This document shows, piece by piece, positions 21,803 to 41,355 of a stretch of 64,000 nt of DNA. Where the stretch lies: positions 5,726,307 to 5,790,306 of the forward strand of contig NC_136017.1 of the NCBI RefSeq assembly GCF_048128805.1. Reading direction: 5' to 3'. Numbering within the stretch: the first letter of the stretch is position 1; every line of letters begins with the position of its first letter. Below the pieces are notes generated by a model that did no database searches, was not told the origin of the DNA, and saw only the letters and a program-made list of their open reading frames with translations. Source of the DNA: Centroberyx gerrardi. Taxonomy: Eukaryota; Chordata; Actinopteri; Beryciformes; Berycidae. Both the position numbers and the translations under genes were made by a program.

Positions 21803-21806
<4 letters not shown>
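20775..21806 (-). mobile_element. Decayed CR1/L2/Rex1-type LINE (reverse transcriptase fragment)
   Basis: The minus strand encodes reverse-transcriptase blocks in order: FRPVALTPVVMKYFE, FAYRAKRGVEDATV, LFADFSSAFNT, TGVPQGCVLSPLLF, KFADDAALIG (the catalytic YADD box as FADD), NTKKTKEMIIDFR and YKYLGTIID. The reading frame breaks between the first two blocks and the third, near 21490-21500. The 5' end is missing; it stops at a (CA)n tract at ~21806. A ~20-bp poly-C (20817-20836; poly-G on the coding strand) interrupts the C-terminus. The 3' end carries TGAA-type short tandem repeats (20775-20793), typical of L2/CR1-like tails. No endonuclease domain is left. It is a dead insertion. Confidence 0.85.
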
Positions 21807-21843
<37 letters not shown>

Positions 21844-21849
21844 CAAAAT

Positions 21850-22131
21850 CTTACGTAATCGAAACTGTGTAGAATAGTGTGCCAGGATCACATGGCTCAA
21901 GTTTGTATGTGTGTGTGTGTGTGCCTCAATTTGTCGGGAATCTAACTATAAACAGAAGGCAGAAAGACAAGTAGGGAGGGGATGCACCTGTGTGGCCAAG
22001 TTTGAATTATGTCCTACACGGCCTCACGCACACACACACACGCACACACACGCACACACACACACAAACACACACACAAGCTTGAGCCACGCGATCCTGG
22101 CACACTATTCTACACACAGTTTGGATTACGT
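21850..22131. repeat. Inverted repeat with ~65-bp arms around CA tracts
   Basis: Left arm 21850-21920 (ACGTAATCGAAACTGTGT, TAGTGTGCCAGGATCAC, GGCTCAAG) is the reverse complement of 22065-22131. Adjacent to the LINE fragment. Confidence 0.7.
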
Positions 22132-24283
22132 ATGATTTGGACTTGGACTTGGACTCATGTCACCCCCTGCTGCTCTCCCTCCACTTGTTGCTCATATCAA
22201 ATTTATGAATTCAACCCCATACATCCTGACAATTGCTCAGTCTCACACACCAGCCAACCTCAAACCAGACTCATCTCTTCTCCCTCCGAGCCCCAATGGT
22301 GGAAATGACTGATTCACTCCTCTATTCGCTCTAATACATTCTTACTGTATATTGAATTAACAAAAAAAATCTTTGATACCTCTCCTTAACTCTCATTAGT
22401 TTTATGTCTTCTCCGAGCACTTCTCTCTAACATGATCATTATAGGATCACGGTCTGAAACTCTACCTGAAAGAGCAAGTACAGCCCGGTTATGTCCTAGA
22501 TTCACATCAAACGTTGGGAATCAGACAAACCGTTTAGCATTTCACAGATTCCCCACTGAAAAATGGATTTGAAACAAATGAATCTCAAGAATCCAGAGGG
22601 ATAGAGGTTCACATTTCAAGGTAATATACTGTATTTAGTCCAATATAGCTAGCTACTGGAATCTAGCCTAGGGTGCTAGCTGGTAACCTAGCTAAGTTCC
22701 AACTTCAAGCAGTTGTTGTAGTTGTTTTTCCCGAGATTGCTTGCTAATTTGATACCTGTTAGGTCTATTTGATGTGTTGAAGTAATGTTAGTTTTATATG
22801 CCAATACCTTCCAGGTAGAGCCTCCCACCCTGACTGTGAGTCAAGTACATGGGTAAGTTTGTGGGTATAAGTCACTTGGTTACTTGTAATGTTGGCGATT
22901 TAGGAAGTGAAGCTTTTTGTACTGTTGCATTAATGGTAAATTACTCTATCTAAATGCCTAGTTAAATCGATCTGGCCATCGGTGGAACAGACTGAGTATT
23001 TTTCTTTTCAAAGTCCAACTTTCCTGAACCTCTCCATTGCTTATTAAAACCCTTTTGCACTAAAACATGTCGTGTCGCCTTGTGACCATGCAGGGGAGTA
23101 AATGGGGTGTTAGGGTGACCCAGAGGCTGGAGAGACCGTCCCATAACTGAAGGGTCAACAGCCAGTGTGTGTCCATTAACAGGTACGTGTCCTGACCAAA
23201 TGTCCTTGAGCGAGACGCAGATCCTACCTGCTCACCTATTGGAAGCCGCTCTGGATAAAAACATCAGCTGAATGCCTTAAATTTCCAGTGTAAGCTTGCG
23301 GAAACTGTACCAGTAAACAAGTGTTAGTCATGAGACTTAGAGGAAGTGTTTGCTACCAGTACGCAAGAGCAGACGGATCAAGAGTTCAATGGCAAAGTAT
23401 TCTTAGAAACAGGAAGCCTGCAATGCGTCCACTGGCCTGATTTCCACTGGGGTAAATAAAGGAAGGCAGCTAATTTGATGGTGTTGTGGTGTTAGGAAAA
23501 CAACATGACAAAAGGTTTGTTGTTACAGTAACTCAGTAACTCAGTCCAGAGCTTTCAGATGTGACAAGTGCAGTTAATAGTTTAGATTTTGTTTTTTATC
23601 AGTGTTTCAAAGAGGAAACTTGTGCCCACATAGGCTAAACCACACAGGATGCTAGGTTAGCTTAAACGGTGATGTAACAGGATGCTAAAAGTTATATGGA
23701 CTGCCTCCATAAAAATGTCAGATGTTTAGTGTACTGCACAGAAATTACATAGCAAGATATATTCTCATGATTACTGTAATGCTAATGTCATGCAACACCA
23801 CAGATACATCATACAGGAACACTTTGAAAGGCATGCACATAGCTGGCAAATGCTACTCGCAATGTGTTCTGTTTGCAGATTAAATCTTTTATCCTCAGGA
23901 AAATGTAACATTTGTGCACATTTATTGTAATATTTGAAGAGTTTTGTTCCACAATAAGATTTGAAAAAGGCAATAAAACAATGAACTTCAGATAATGATT
24001 TAAAACAAAAGGATAGATATTGCATTTTCTCTTTGTGGTTTTCTTTTTCTTATTTTACCTGTTCTTATAAGTTTGACATTTGGAAGAGGGGTAGACAATA
24101 ATACATCCCATATTTCACTAGGAAACACTTCAGAAGCTCAGACAAGGAGATCACACCCTGAAGAGAATATGTGGGGGAAAGAAATACTGTTACATATTTT
24201 CTTACATTCCTCTTGGGAAATGAAACGGAAGTGTCTTAAGACTGTCCCAATCAGAAAAACGCTTCAAAACAAGAGAGAGACAG

Positions 24284-24285
<2 letters not shown>

Positions 24286-24372
<87 letters not shown>
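24286..24372 (+). repeat. (GA)n microsatellite
   Basis: About 40 GA units with one CA interruption. Confidence 0.95.
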
Positions 24373-26241
24373 CCTTAAATGGAATGAAAGACAAAGACCT
24401 TTTGTTTTGAGAGTGGGACTTCGCCTAATTGTTAAATCTCAATTTTAAACACCTTATATATTTGCAGTATTACTTCTCCATCAGCGAGCATCACAGTATA
24501 TTGTCAAGATCTTATGACAAAACTCTATACATGTAAAAGCAATGAAAATGAGATTCGATATGATAAAGTAACACACAACTATGCCCGGCATAACATAAAT
24601 ATCTGACTTTCTGTAAGACTTCAATCCACAATAGAGCACAGCCAACGTCAGGGTTTAGGTATTTTATTGCAAAATATGATACCTGTAACATGGAGGGATT
24701 GAAGAAAAGCTCCACCCAAATCCTGACTCTAAACTGAGTTTTCACACAGCGATGAGGTTTCCAATATCTTTCACTTTTGTGGCCATTAAGGCCTTCAAAT
24801 CCAGCGTAGGATTTTCTTTACCCTCATCTCATTGGAAACAGTACAGAGAAGATGTGGTGCACTTTGGGAAATATAGGCAAACCCCAGTGTGGTAAATTGT
24901 TAGAATACACTTATCATGAACAGTAGTGATATTCTCTAATTCCATCATCAAAATATGATACAAATTTTTTTTTTAAAGTCTTATTTTTGGGGGCAATTTT
25001 ACCATAAAAGTGGTCTGTTTTCATTAGACAGCAGGCTCACCTCAATAGGATTCCATGAAGTTCCAAAACTGGATACGACTACAAATAATACACACAAAGA
25101 AATCATTGTTAAGGAAACCTTATGAATCTCCTACTAGTCTGGTGGCTCTTTCTCATCTAAATGATATTTGTTGATAAATCTTTATAGACCACAAAAAAGT
25201 CACAGGTTCAATCCCTACCAGCTCACTCTTTTTAAAATCTCTCTGGATACGATATGCTAGCAAAATGCCTAACATGTAAATATCATACCAAAGTGAAATA
25301 TCACTTTAAGATTGCAATTAAATTTATGAAAGGGCTGAAACCAGCAGCCCTCCACTTGCCATATTGATGCCCATTCCTGTTATGAAAATTACTCCTTAAC
25401 TCTAACTGTAACTGGATGTGAAGGACTTCATTACGAAAATTGGAAAATTTAAAAGCACAGGAAAGAAACTGATGATAATTTGTAGGAAATAATTGTAAAT
25501 GCCAATCTCTGCTGCACACATGCTCTTTTTTCAATTTTCTAGGTAGCATTTTATTTATTTCCTAGAGTATTTTAAAGGGAATTTATTTAACTTATAATTA
25601 TCAGTGTTTATACTATTAATCAAACCAGCCTGGGTTTGTGGGCTACAGAGAATGGAGTCAATATACAATGATGCAGTCCATCTCAGTTGACTGGAAACAT
25701 ATGCAAAATACACCAATAGCTGTCTAAATACAATGCTCTTCTTTATATTCTGCGTCTTAATATATGTCATATTCATACTCAACATACAGTCATAAATATA
25801 TACAAACACATGCACTTTTCACACCCTAGTTTCTCTCTGCCTTTCTTTCTGTCACAGACATCTCTCCAGCATTTTGGAATAATTGGAATAATATGAAAAA
25901 CTTGAAAACACAATGAGCTCAAAGGACCTTGAACTCAGTGGATATCTATCACCTGTCTGTACAAGGCAACTTTATGTTTCCAACAAAATCATATTGGGAA
26001 CCTTGTTTATTTAACTTAACTTAAACGAAGAAATGAGAATTAATGAATGAAATTAACTTTTCCTCAAGGGACAGTCCACCCCAAATTTCAAATTGCAGGC
26101 CTTTAACTTGCAGGCTTTTTTGTTTTACTTGGGTCAAAGTGGTGTTAGCTTGGTCACGGACATTTTCTGTCTACGTGTCCAGTTGCAGAGGTAGAGGATG
26201 GTACTAGCACTGCCAAGAGTTTTACAAATATATCAAATGCC

Positions 26242-26872
26242 TATACATTTTTAGCATGGATGGCCCAAGTGGGAATGTAACCCCTATCCTTGGCATAGAT
26301 TTGAGTTTTAGTTCTACAAACATTTCTCAGAGGCAGAAATAATCTCATTGGTTGAGTTAAACCTCAGTGGGCGGAGCCAAAGAACCACAGATATTCTGGC
26401 TAAATCGCGGACTAAAGCCCAGTGAAAAGAAGCGTAGCACTCTTGCTACTAGCTGAATCTAGCCAAGTTAGCTTAGCTTGTTAGCTTTGCTGACTGTCAA
26501 ACCAGTTATACTTGCCTTTAAATATCTAGGTAAGCTAGTTAGCTAGCTGCTGACCACCCAACATCATGAATGACATGATCATGAATCAACAGAAAATAAG
26601 AGGTCATTGCCATTTCTATTTTTTATTTATATTTTGATAAGAGTTCCTTCTTTGCCATTTAGGTTTGTCAGTTAGCTAACTTGCACTCTGAAAAACTGTC
26701 AAATCTTTGGCTCCGCCCACTGATGTTTAACTCAACCAATCAGATTATTTCCACCTCCAGAGTAGCTCTGCCTCTGAGAAATGTTTGTAGAACTAAAACT
26801 CCAGTCTATGCCAAGGATAGGGGTTACATTCCCACTTGGGCCATCCATGTTAAAAATGTATACACCCATGAT
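26242..26872. mobile_element. Long inverted repeat (foldback) element
   Basis: Left arm 26242-26383 and right arm 26704-26872 are reverse complements over about 140 bp, with one ~17 bp insertion in the right arm. Shared blocks include GGCTCCGCCCACTGA, AACTCAACCAAT, GAGAAATGTTTGTAGAAC and GATAGGGGTTACATTCCCAC. The ~320 bp spacer is AT-rich with no open frame. Confidence 0.75.
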
Positions 26873-27626
26873 ACAGGAAAGTGCTTTAAATATAAGCGTC
26901 CACCAAATGGCATATGTTATGTTATGTTTCACACACATACTGCAGGAAGTTAGCTGAAAAATGAGCTGACCAGCATGTTTCAGTTACTAGCCCACTCCTC
27001 TGACCTCAGGACCAAAAGTAAACCAAAACTTGGTTAGCCACTTCAAAGACGCAAGTATTATTTATCTCTGAAATATGTACCATCCCTTTATGAAATTACA
27101 TTAAAAAGCCCTATCCGGACGGGATTCGTTCTTACCAGAGGAAGTCAGGTAATTCAGAGATTTTGCAGAATAATACTGTAATTATTATAGAGCGGCCTTC
27201 CCTGTGGGAGTAAGAACTGCAGGACAAATAACCTGCTTCAATTCTAGTACCATCCAGATTAACACTCTGTTTGATGCTAATTACAGATACATTGTGTGAT
27301 ACTTAAAAAAAAAAACCTTATCATTTCTGGCTTTGTGAACCATTCAGAATATGATCACACAAAAATGGTGAAGAGGCTGTTTTGACTATTGTTTCCTGCG
27401 TGAAAAAGTTGATGGTAGAAGTAATTCGTTACACATTTCATACTATAAAATGCCACCTCAGTAAGTTTATGCAATAATGTAGATTTTGATTTATCCTGTG
27501 CAGATCTTTCATTGAAATCATTGACATAGTGTTAATAATTACATTACCCACGTTGTCCTGTACTACTTATCCCACACAGGCAGGGCTTAGGTTGTGAACT
27601 GCAGTGGTTTCACTGGTAGTGCCATT

Positions 27627-27775
27627 ATAAAAGCAATAACACCCAAAAGAGCGTTCTTTACTGGGATTATGGGTACAACAGTGTTGCAGCTGGTACAAGG
27701 CCCAGCCGAGTGCCACTGGCAGCACTGAAGTACTCATAATTACAGCAAAAAACATCTTCAAAGGTATTAACACTT
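27627..27775. mobile_element. Hairpin MITE, copy 1
   Basis: Ends ACACCCAAAAGAGCGTTCTT and its diverged reverse complement near 27775 form the arms. Same family as 50468-50565 (shared TTCTTTACTGGGATTATGG). Confidence 0.5.
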
Positions 27776-28578
27776 CATTACAATGATTACCAAGGCATGT
27801 GTACTGTCTGAGAAGTTTTCTTCGAAGTAGTATACATACATAAGAAACAAAAAAACAGGAGAAAACAAGAAAGATGATCAACTAGCTAACTAGCTAGTTG
27901 CCAACTGAATGGTTGAACAGTGTTTTGGCCAATTAGATTGTTTGGCTGTAGCTACCCATTATATAAAGGTAGTATAACATCCTCAAAATGCTGCGTGGAA
28001 AAAGTCATAAATTCTCTCTCTGCAAGACCATAACAGTCAACTCAGTGTGAAAGAGCCATGTGCCGTAGCAAAGTAAACCACCAAGGCTAACGTTGCTCCT
28101 CTTGGACTTCAGTGCTTCTTGTTCATGGAGGACTCTTTGTCAAGTTTAATCCACAAGATGAAAAAAGTAATCATTCCTTGTGTTAATACCATACAGTGAG
28201 GCAGCAGATAGCTTTAATTCTTAAGAGCCTTTTTGAATATTCATGGAAAGTAGTGAATGATGACTATATATAAAGGAACAGTGAGTTTGGTCTCTCTCAA
28301 AAAATCCATTTGAGAACATCCGTCAGAAAAAGCCATATGAGTCAAAAATAAAAGTTGTGTTTACTGGTTTGAAGATGGAAAAATGGAAAAATAAAAATAA
28401 TACTAACGTTAAATACTCAACTGCCATGGGCAGTAACTCCAAGAAAATATAAAGACGATGAAAGAAGACTGTGAAATTCTCTTAAATTCCCCAGCTTGCT
28501 TCTGTAAATTCACATCAATCTTCAAAATATCTCGGAGGATTGGGAGAGAAAGGAAGCGGCGAGCCTCGAGCGCCTCCC

Positions 28579-36492
<7,914 letters not shown>

Positions 36493-39027
36493 CCTCGCTC
36501 GGATCTCCATCCGTATTCTGAGGAAAGTTGAAAATAGTTTTCAAGTTGAGAAAAGGAAACTGGGTCATCAGGAGGAGAGTTGGCGGTCCATGTCAAACAC
36601 TGTTCATATGACTCAATGTTTCAGTATGGGGAAAACATATTGGGACATTTATTTTTGGCTCAAATCATAGATGATAAATAAAGTACAGATGGTCAGCTGC
36701 TATTGGAGGGTATTTTTATGCGATTCGGAGGAACAGGTAAAAATGTCAGCACTTTCTGTACTGAATAATTTCCCCCCAGAGTTCAATAAGAAAAATCCTT
36801 CCTGAGCTGCAGCAGCTGCTAACCTGATCCAGCGCTCTGCTGCAGCAGCATGTGTTGGTTTTGTATTTGTAGGCCTCATTTTAATTAACACACTTTTAGT
36901 ATTTTCATTTTTCGTTCTTTTTTTTTTCTATGAATTGTGTTTTTAGATATTTCACATTGCTTCCTTGACATTATTATCTTTACTAAGCTGTACCTTATGC
37001 TGCTGGCAAAACCCCCCTTTCCTCCAGAGACGATAAACTATTATCTATTTATCTGTACATGAACTTCATAGCAACTATCAGAATTGCCTCATATGACATC
37101 CAGCATGATAAGTGTTAAGATTCAAAAAATGAAAATACGTTTTGCTGTCAGGATATTCAAATTTCCCAGTGGACTTAAAGCAGACTTCAAAGTATGGGTT
37201 TTGACTGTATAAATTTGAGGTCTATTTACCTGCGTTTTGGGGGATTTTTTTCTTCTTTCAATCCAGTGAAACTCCCAATATAGGTCAGTTCTATTTTAAA
37301 ACTTCAGAATACATTTCAAAAACTCATATTTAGCTGCTGCCTGCTGTTCATCCTTGTATCAAGAGCCGTGTAAATAAATCTGAGAATAAAACCATGGCCT
37401 CCAAGCCCATGTTTTTACTTTTCAATAGCAGGACTCCCCTTTTTGGATGTCTGGGTTACAAATTTGGCCTTTAGTTTCCTCTTGTTCCCCGCAGCTTCCT
37501 TCCTGTGTCGTTATTATGCGTGTTAAGCAACTTTAACCACAGTCTGGCAAAAGACAGAGCGTCAATATGGACGTTTGTCAGAGAGGTCAGTATCATGGCA
37601 AATACAGTAAGGACACGTGTGACAAACTCACTCACATACAGAAGCTTTCCTCTGCTGACATGCAGATGCTCCATATGTTCGTCTACATTTTAAGATGATA
37701 TGAAATTGGAATGATCTTCATGGGGAAATTGTATTAGTCGTTGCAGTGGCCAATAATTGGATACAGCTTAGAAAAAATTGAATATAAACAGAAAAATAGT
37801 ATATAAATGGCAATATAACAAATAAGGTTTATATTAAAATGTGTAACCAACAATTTTAACATATGAAAACTATAGGAAACGGTAAGAGTTAAAACTCTGT
37901 TTGGCTGTGCAAAATGACAGCAGTAGAACTGAATGCAGAATATGTACGCTGTAAAAATGTCCCAAAAATCTAACATACATGTATATGAGATATGTGAGTG
38001 TCATGCGCTCGTTGTCCAGCTCATACACCTGGGCTTACAAGACACATCCAGTCATCATGTTGTAGTTGGTGCATGAGAAACATTATCTGAAACAAACTCA
38101 GGTATCATGCAGACATCGAGCCTTTCAGTTTGTGTATAACGAACATATTCCCAAACAAATTCAGGGATCAAGTCATAATCATCTAGCCAAAATAAATTGG
38201 CAAAAACAGAAGTCATTTTACGATGAAGCACCTTTCTCAGCTCATCATATAATGGGTAACAGGTCAATTGAATTACTATTAGTATTGGTGGAAGTAGTAG
38301 CAGTAATAGTAGTAGTTGTAGTGGTGTGGTATCAGTACCAGCATTACATTAATGATGGATAGTGTGTATGTGTACTGTATATCTGAATTCAACTATGCTT
38401 CACTAGTAGGTCCATGATGCTCTATATCTTTTGAAATATTGAATAACGAACTCCACTGTTTGTTTGTTTTTTTCAAAATGGATTTAAAGTAAAGCATTTC
38501 AGAATAGAACTCTTAAGGAGTAACACTGTTGTCTTATTAAAGCCGTCTCTAATTCTGCGGCTCCAGTCTGTGAGTAAGCATCGACCTGAGGGGAGGAACT
38601 GGGATTCCTGTGTATTCCCTCTGCATCCTCACTTCCCTGCAGGTTACCGTCGGCCCTGAATCTGTTCCTGTGAGTCAATTTCCAAACAACTGTATCCCAC
38701 TATTTCCATTTTGTAGAGACGTCATGATCTGAATTGCATAACTCTTATTGAAGTACGTAAAAAATCTTATTTTGACATTTTTACCAATTTTGACCAAATT
38801 TTTAACTCACTTATTGTCCCTTAAAGGATGGATTTTTTTTTTTCTAATTTTGTGCTATCAATCATTTTGTAAGTGTCATTTTTTTTTTTCAAATGCTGCT
38901 CTCATTTTAGTGTTGTCAAACCAACAGCCAATGCAGCAACCCAGACCAACAGCCTTTATTCATTTCCTCTTCTTTACCCCTGCTACATCAGGAAGGCTTT
39001 GTCAGTTTAGATGATTAATATCTTCTC

Positions 39028-39065
39028 ACACACACACACACACACACGCACACACACACACACAC
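39028..39065 (+). repeat. (CA)n microsatellite
   Basis: CA tract in the calcrl-zswim2 intergenic region. Confidence 0.9.
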
Positions 39066-39872
39066 GTAGACATGCAGCCATATCTCTCTAATGCCACACT
39101 AAGACTCTTATTTACCTAGAAGTGAAGTTACTCCCTATAGCTACATGGCCCTTCTGTATCAAAACATGAGGATTCCCAAACTTTCCCATGTCAGGAACTC
39201 CAATTAGAAACACATTTGAGAGCCTGAAGTCCACCATGTGAGCAGGTTTTTGTTGTTGGATTGCACAACTGTGATCAAATTCACCAGTCTTGTACATTCC
39301 CTCTCTGTGCTAAAAGTAAACAATTTAGGAACTAACAAAGTATCTCAACACATCAGCACTAAGCTCTCCTCAATTGACTTATGAATTACAAAACATAATT
39401 GCTGCCATGCATAGCACAAACCAACAGCTAATTCTGGCCTTAATATCAGGACCAGCAACAAATAAAATAAGCATACAAACAGGTACTGGTGTGTATTTGT
39501 GTGTGTGTGTGTACAAAAGGCCCTGCTAGAATATCTAGTTCTGTTATTGTAGTACATGAATGATTTTTGCCTATCATTTTCGCTTAAACTGAAGCAGAAT
39601 ATCCAATTAAAGAGGTACACTACTACGACCCTAACCTAGGCGCCCCAAAAACATCCTGACACATCTCAGAAATATATTTAAGCTGGGGGGTTGTTTTGTT
39701 TCTGGAGCCCGTACCCCTAAAACGTGTGTGTTCATGTGTGTTCAGCTCAACCTGCTCTTCAAAAATTAACCTTTCAGCAGCTTCTGTCCATCTCCAGCAC
39801 CATAAGACACGAGAATTTTAATGGTGATCGTAGTCTACGTGGTGAAAAATTATAATTGTTAATGGGACTTAC

Positions 39873-40060
39873 CGATGCAGCAGTAGAAAAATTAGATATC
39901 ACTTTGTTCCTGAAGAGCAGCCGTATGTTCTGTGTGTATCCTCCCAGAGTCTGTGAGCTCTACTGGGAAAGAAGAGGCAAGACTCAACTGTCCTGATAAA
40001 GACTGACTGGGGCTTTGTGTGACATCACATGCTTGCCTTTTCGGGAGGCTATCCCCAACT
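39873..40060 (-). other. calcrl: Possible 5' non-coding exon and promoter region of calcrl
   Basis: On the minus strand a strong donor (G|GTAAGT) follows 39873, 3.4 kb upstream of the coding start. calcrl genes usually have upstream non-coding exons, and the first coding exon here is preceded by an acceptor (CTTTCCTCAG, ending at about 36518). The start of this exon is not defined; I see no clear TATA box. Inference only. Confidence 0.3.
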
Positions 40061-40725
40061 ATCAATAGGCCTACAGTGCCATGGCAATTACCGAGAGTCA
40101 ATTTTGTTTAAAAAAAGTTCCAAAAAAAAGTTCTTAGGGTACAACATGCTCTATCACTTATCATTTACTTATTTAGTATCCTGAGTGCTGGATTTGATTG
40201 GTCTGGGTTCTGTAAATCATAAGCAATCCATCTATTGATTTTGCTTATTTATTGGTTTTACTTTGAAACTTTCTGCACTTGTAAAGGTATATTTACTGGC
40301 CTTTCCTAATGGATTTTTGTATTTATTGCTGTCATTAGAACTATATGAAGGGTATATGTGTATGTGTGCCTCATGTCCTGCCTTGTGTCTATTCTGGGTA
40401 CACCGAGACAAGCACATCAAATCATATCTTTTTGGTTGCTATGGCAATAAATTATTGTATCTTCAACCTTATTAAGCCTACAAGTTCTGTCCAGGTTCCA
40501 GATGATTTCTCGGTCCGTTAAATTTATTGCAAATTTATTGATGCTGGTTTTTTACCAGCCACATCCCTCTGAATCAGGCATGATAGGGTGCAAACAGACT
40601 AATCAACAGCCCAGGGTTTCTGGTCCTAGGCAACAGCGCCCTCTGCTGGTAACCAAACTCCATGACAACAGTCAGATTACCATGACTATGGCGTCTTTTC
40701 ACTTGGTCTGCTAGTTAGTAAAAAA

Positions 40726-40922
40726 TAAAGCAATAAGCCCCAAAAGGCCGTGGTTTACAGTGATTTTAGAACAGCTAAGGGGCGTTGTTAAAACCATAGA
40801 GATATAACAGTTATATCTTATTATATCAGTTATATCTATCGTGTTATATATCTATGGTTAAAACCCCCTTAGCTGTTCTAAAATCACTGTAAACCACGGC
40901 CTCGCGGGGCTTATTGCTTTTA
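40726..40922. mobile_element. Foldback (near-perfect palindrome) element
   Basis: Arms of about 90 bp around a short TA-rich centre. Left arm: AAAGCAATAAGCCCCAAAAG, GGCCGTGGTTTACAGTGA, TTTTAGAACAGCTAAGGGG; right arm is its reverse complement with few changes. A diverged half copy lies at 31635-31690. Upstream of zswim2 and calcrl. Confidence 0.75.
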
Positions 40923-41056
40923 TAAAACGGTTACTACATATACCTGGCAAGGTTTCATAAAATAAACACACAGCAACAAAAAAATGCAATTTATTGATAA
41001 CAAATAATCATTCTTCCGCCAAACAATGTAGTTCTTCAGCGACATTTAGCAGAATG

Positions 41057-41069
41057 GTTGCCAAGCAAC
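41057..41069 (+). promoter_or_regulatory. zswim2: RFX X-box upstream of zswim2
   Basis: GTTGCC-A-AGCAAC matches the RFX half-sites GTNRCC and RGYAAC with a one-base spacer, 287 bp before the zswim2 ATG. A CCAAT motif (forward) lies at about 41171. RFX factors drive ciliary and spermatogenic genes, which fits the mammalian expression of zswim2. The site may lie inside a repeat-derived segment, so function is inferred. Confidence 0.5.
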
Positions 41070-41355
41070 ACGCAGACACAGACAATTTGTTTGGCGCAGT
41101 AATACTGATGTGATGCGGTCACAGGTGTATGTTTATAGAGTATTTTAAAACGGCTTCGAACGTAGCTCAGCCAATCATAATCAAGGACCGGAACTATCCG
41201 TTTTATAAGCAGCAACTAGTCTAGTGGAATTATAGACGAAAGAGAAGTAATTTCTGGGAAGTCTGAGCCTTGAAAGATGAGTTTATCAAACTGAATCTGT
41301 TACAGTTTGCTTAATGTAACACTAGCTATTCAATTAGGCTGTTTTTTGCATTAGC

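Larger units (their letters stand above)
22135..28578. other. Intergenic DNA / calcrl 3' flank
   Basis: No supported gene. Holds the GA tract (24286-24372), the foldback element (26242-26872) and a hairpin MITE (27627-27775). The calcrl 3' UTR must lie in its right part. Minus-strand AATAAA candidates are at 26622-26627 and 26006-26011, and an ATTAAA variant at ~28213; none is decisive. Confidence 0.5.
36520..41355. other. Shared upstream region of calcrl (-) and zswim2 (+)
   Basis: No coding frame supported. Holds the possible calcrl non-coding exon (near 39873), a CA tract, the foldback element (40726-40922) and the X-box segment (41057-41069). A cluster of TAACGTTA-type motifs starts just after zswim2 exon 1 (41390-41430). 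Confidence 0.55.
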
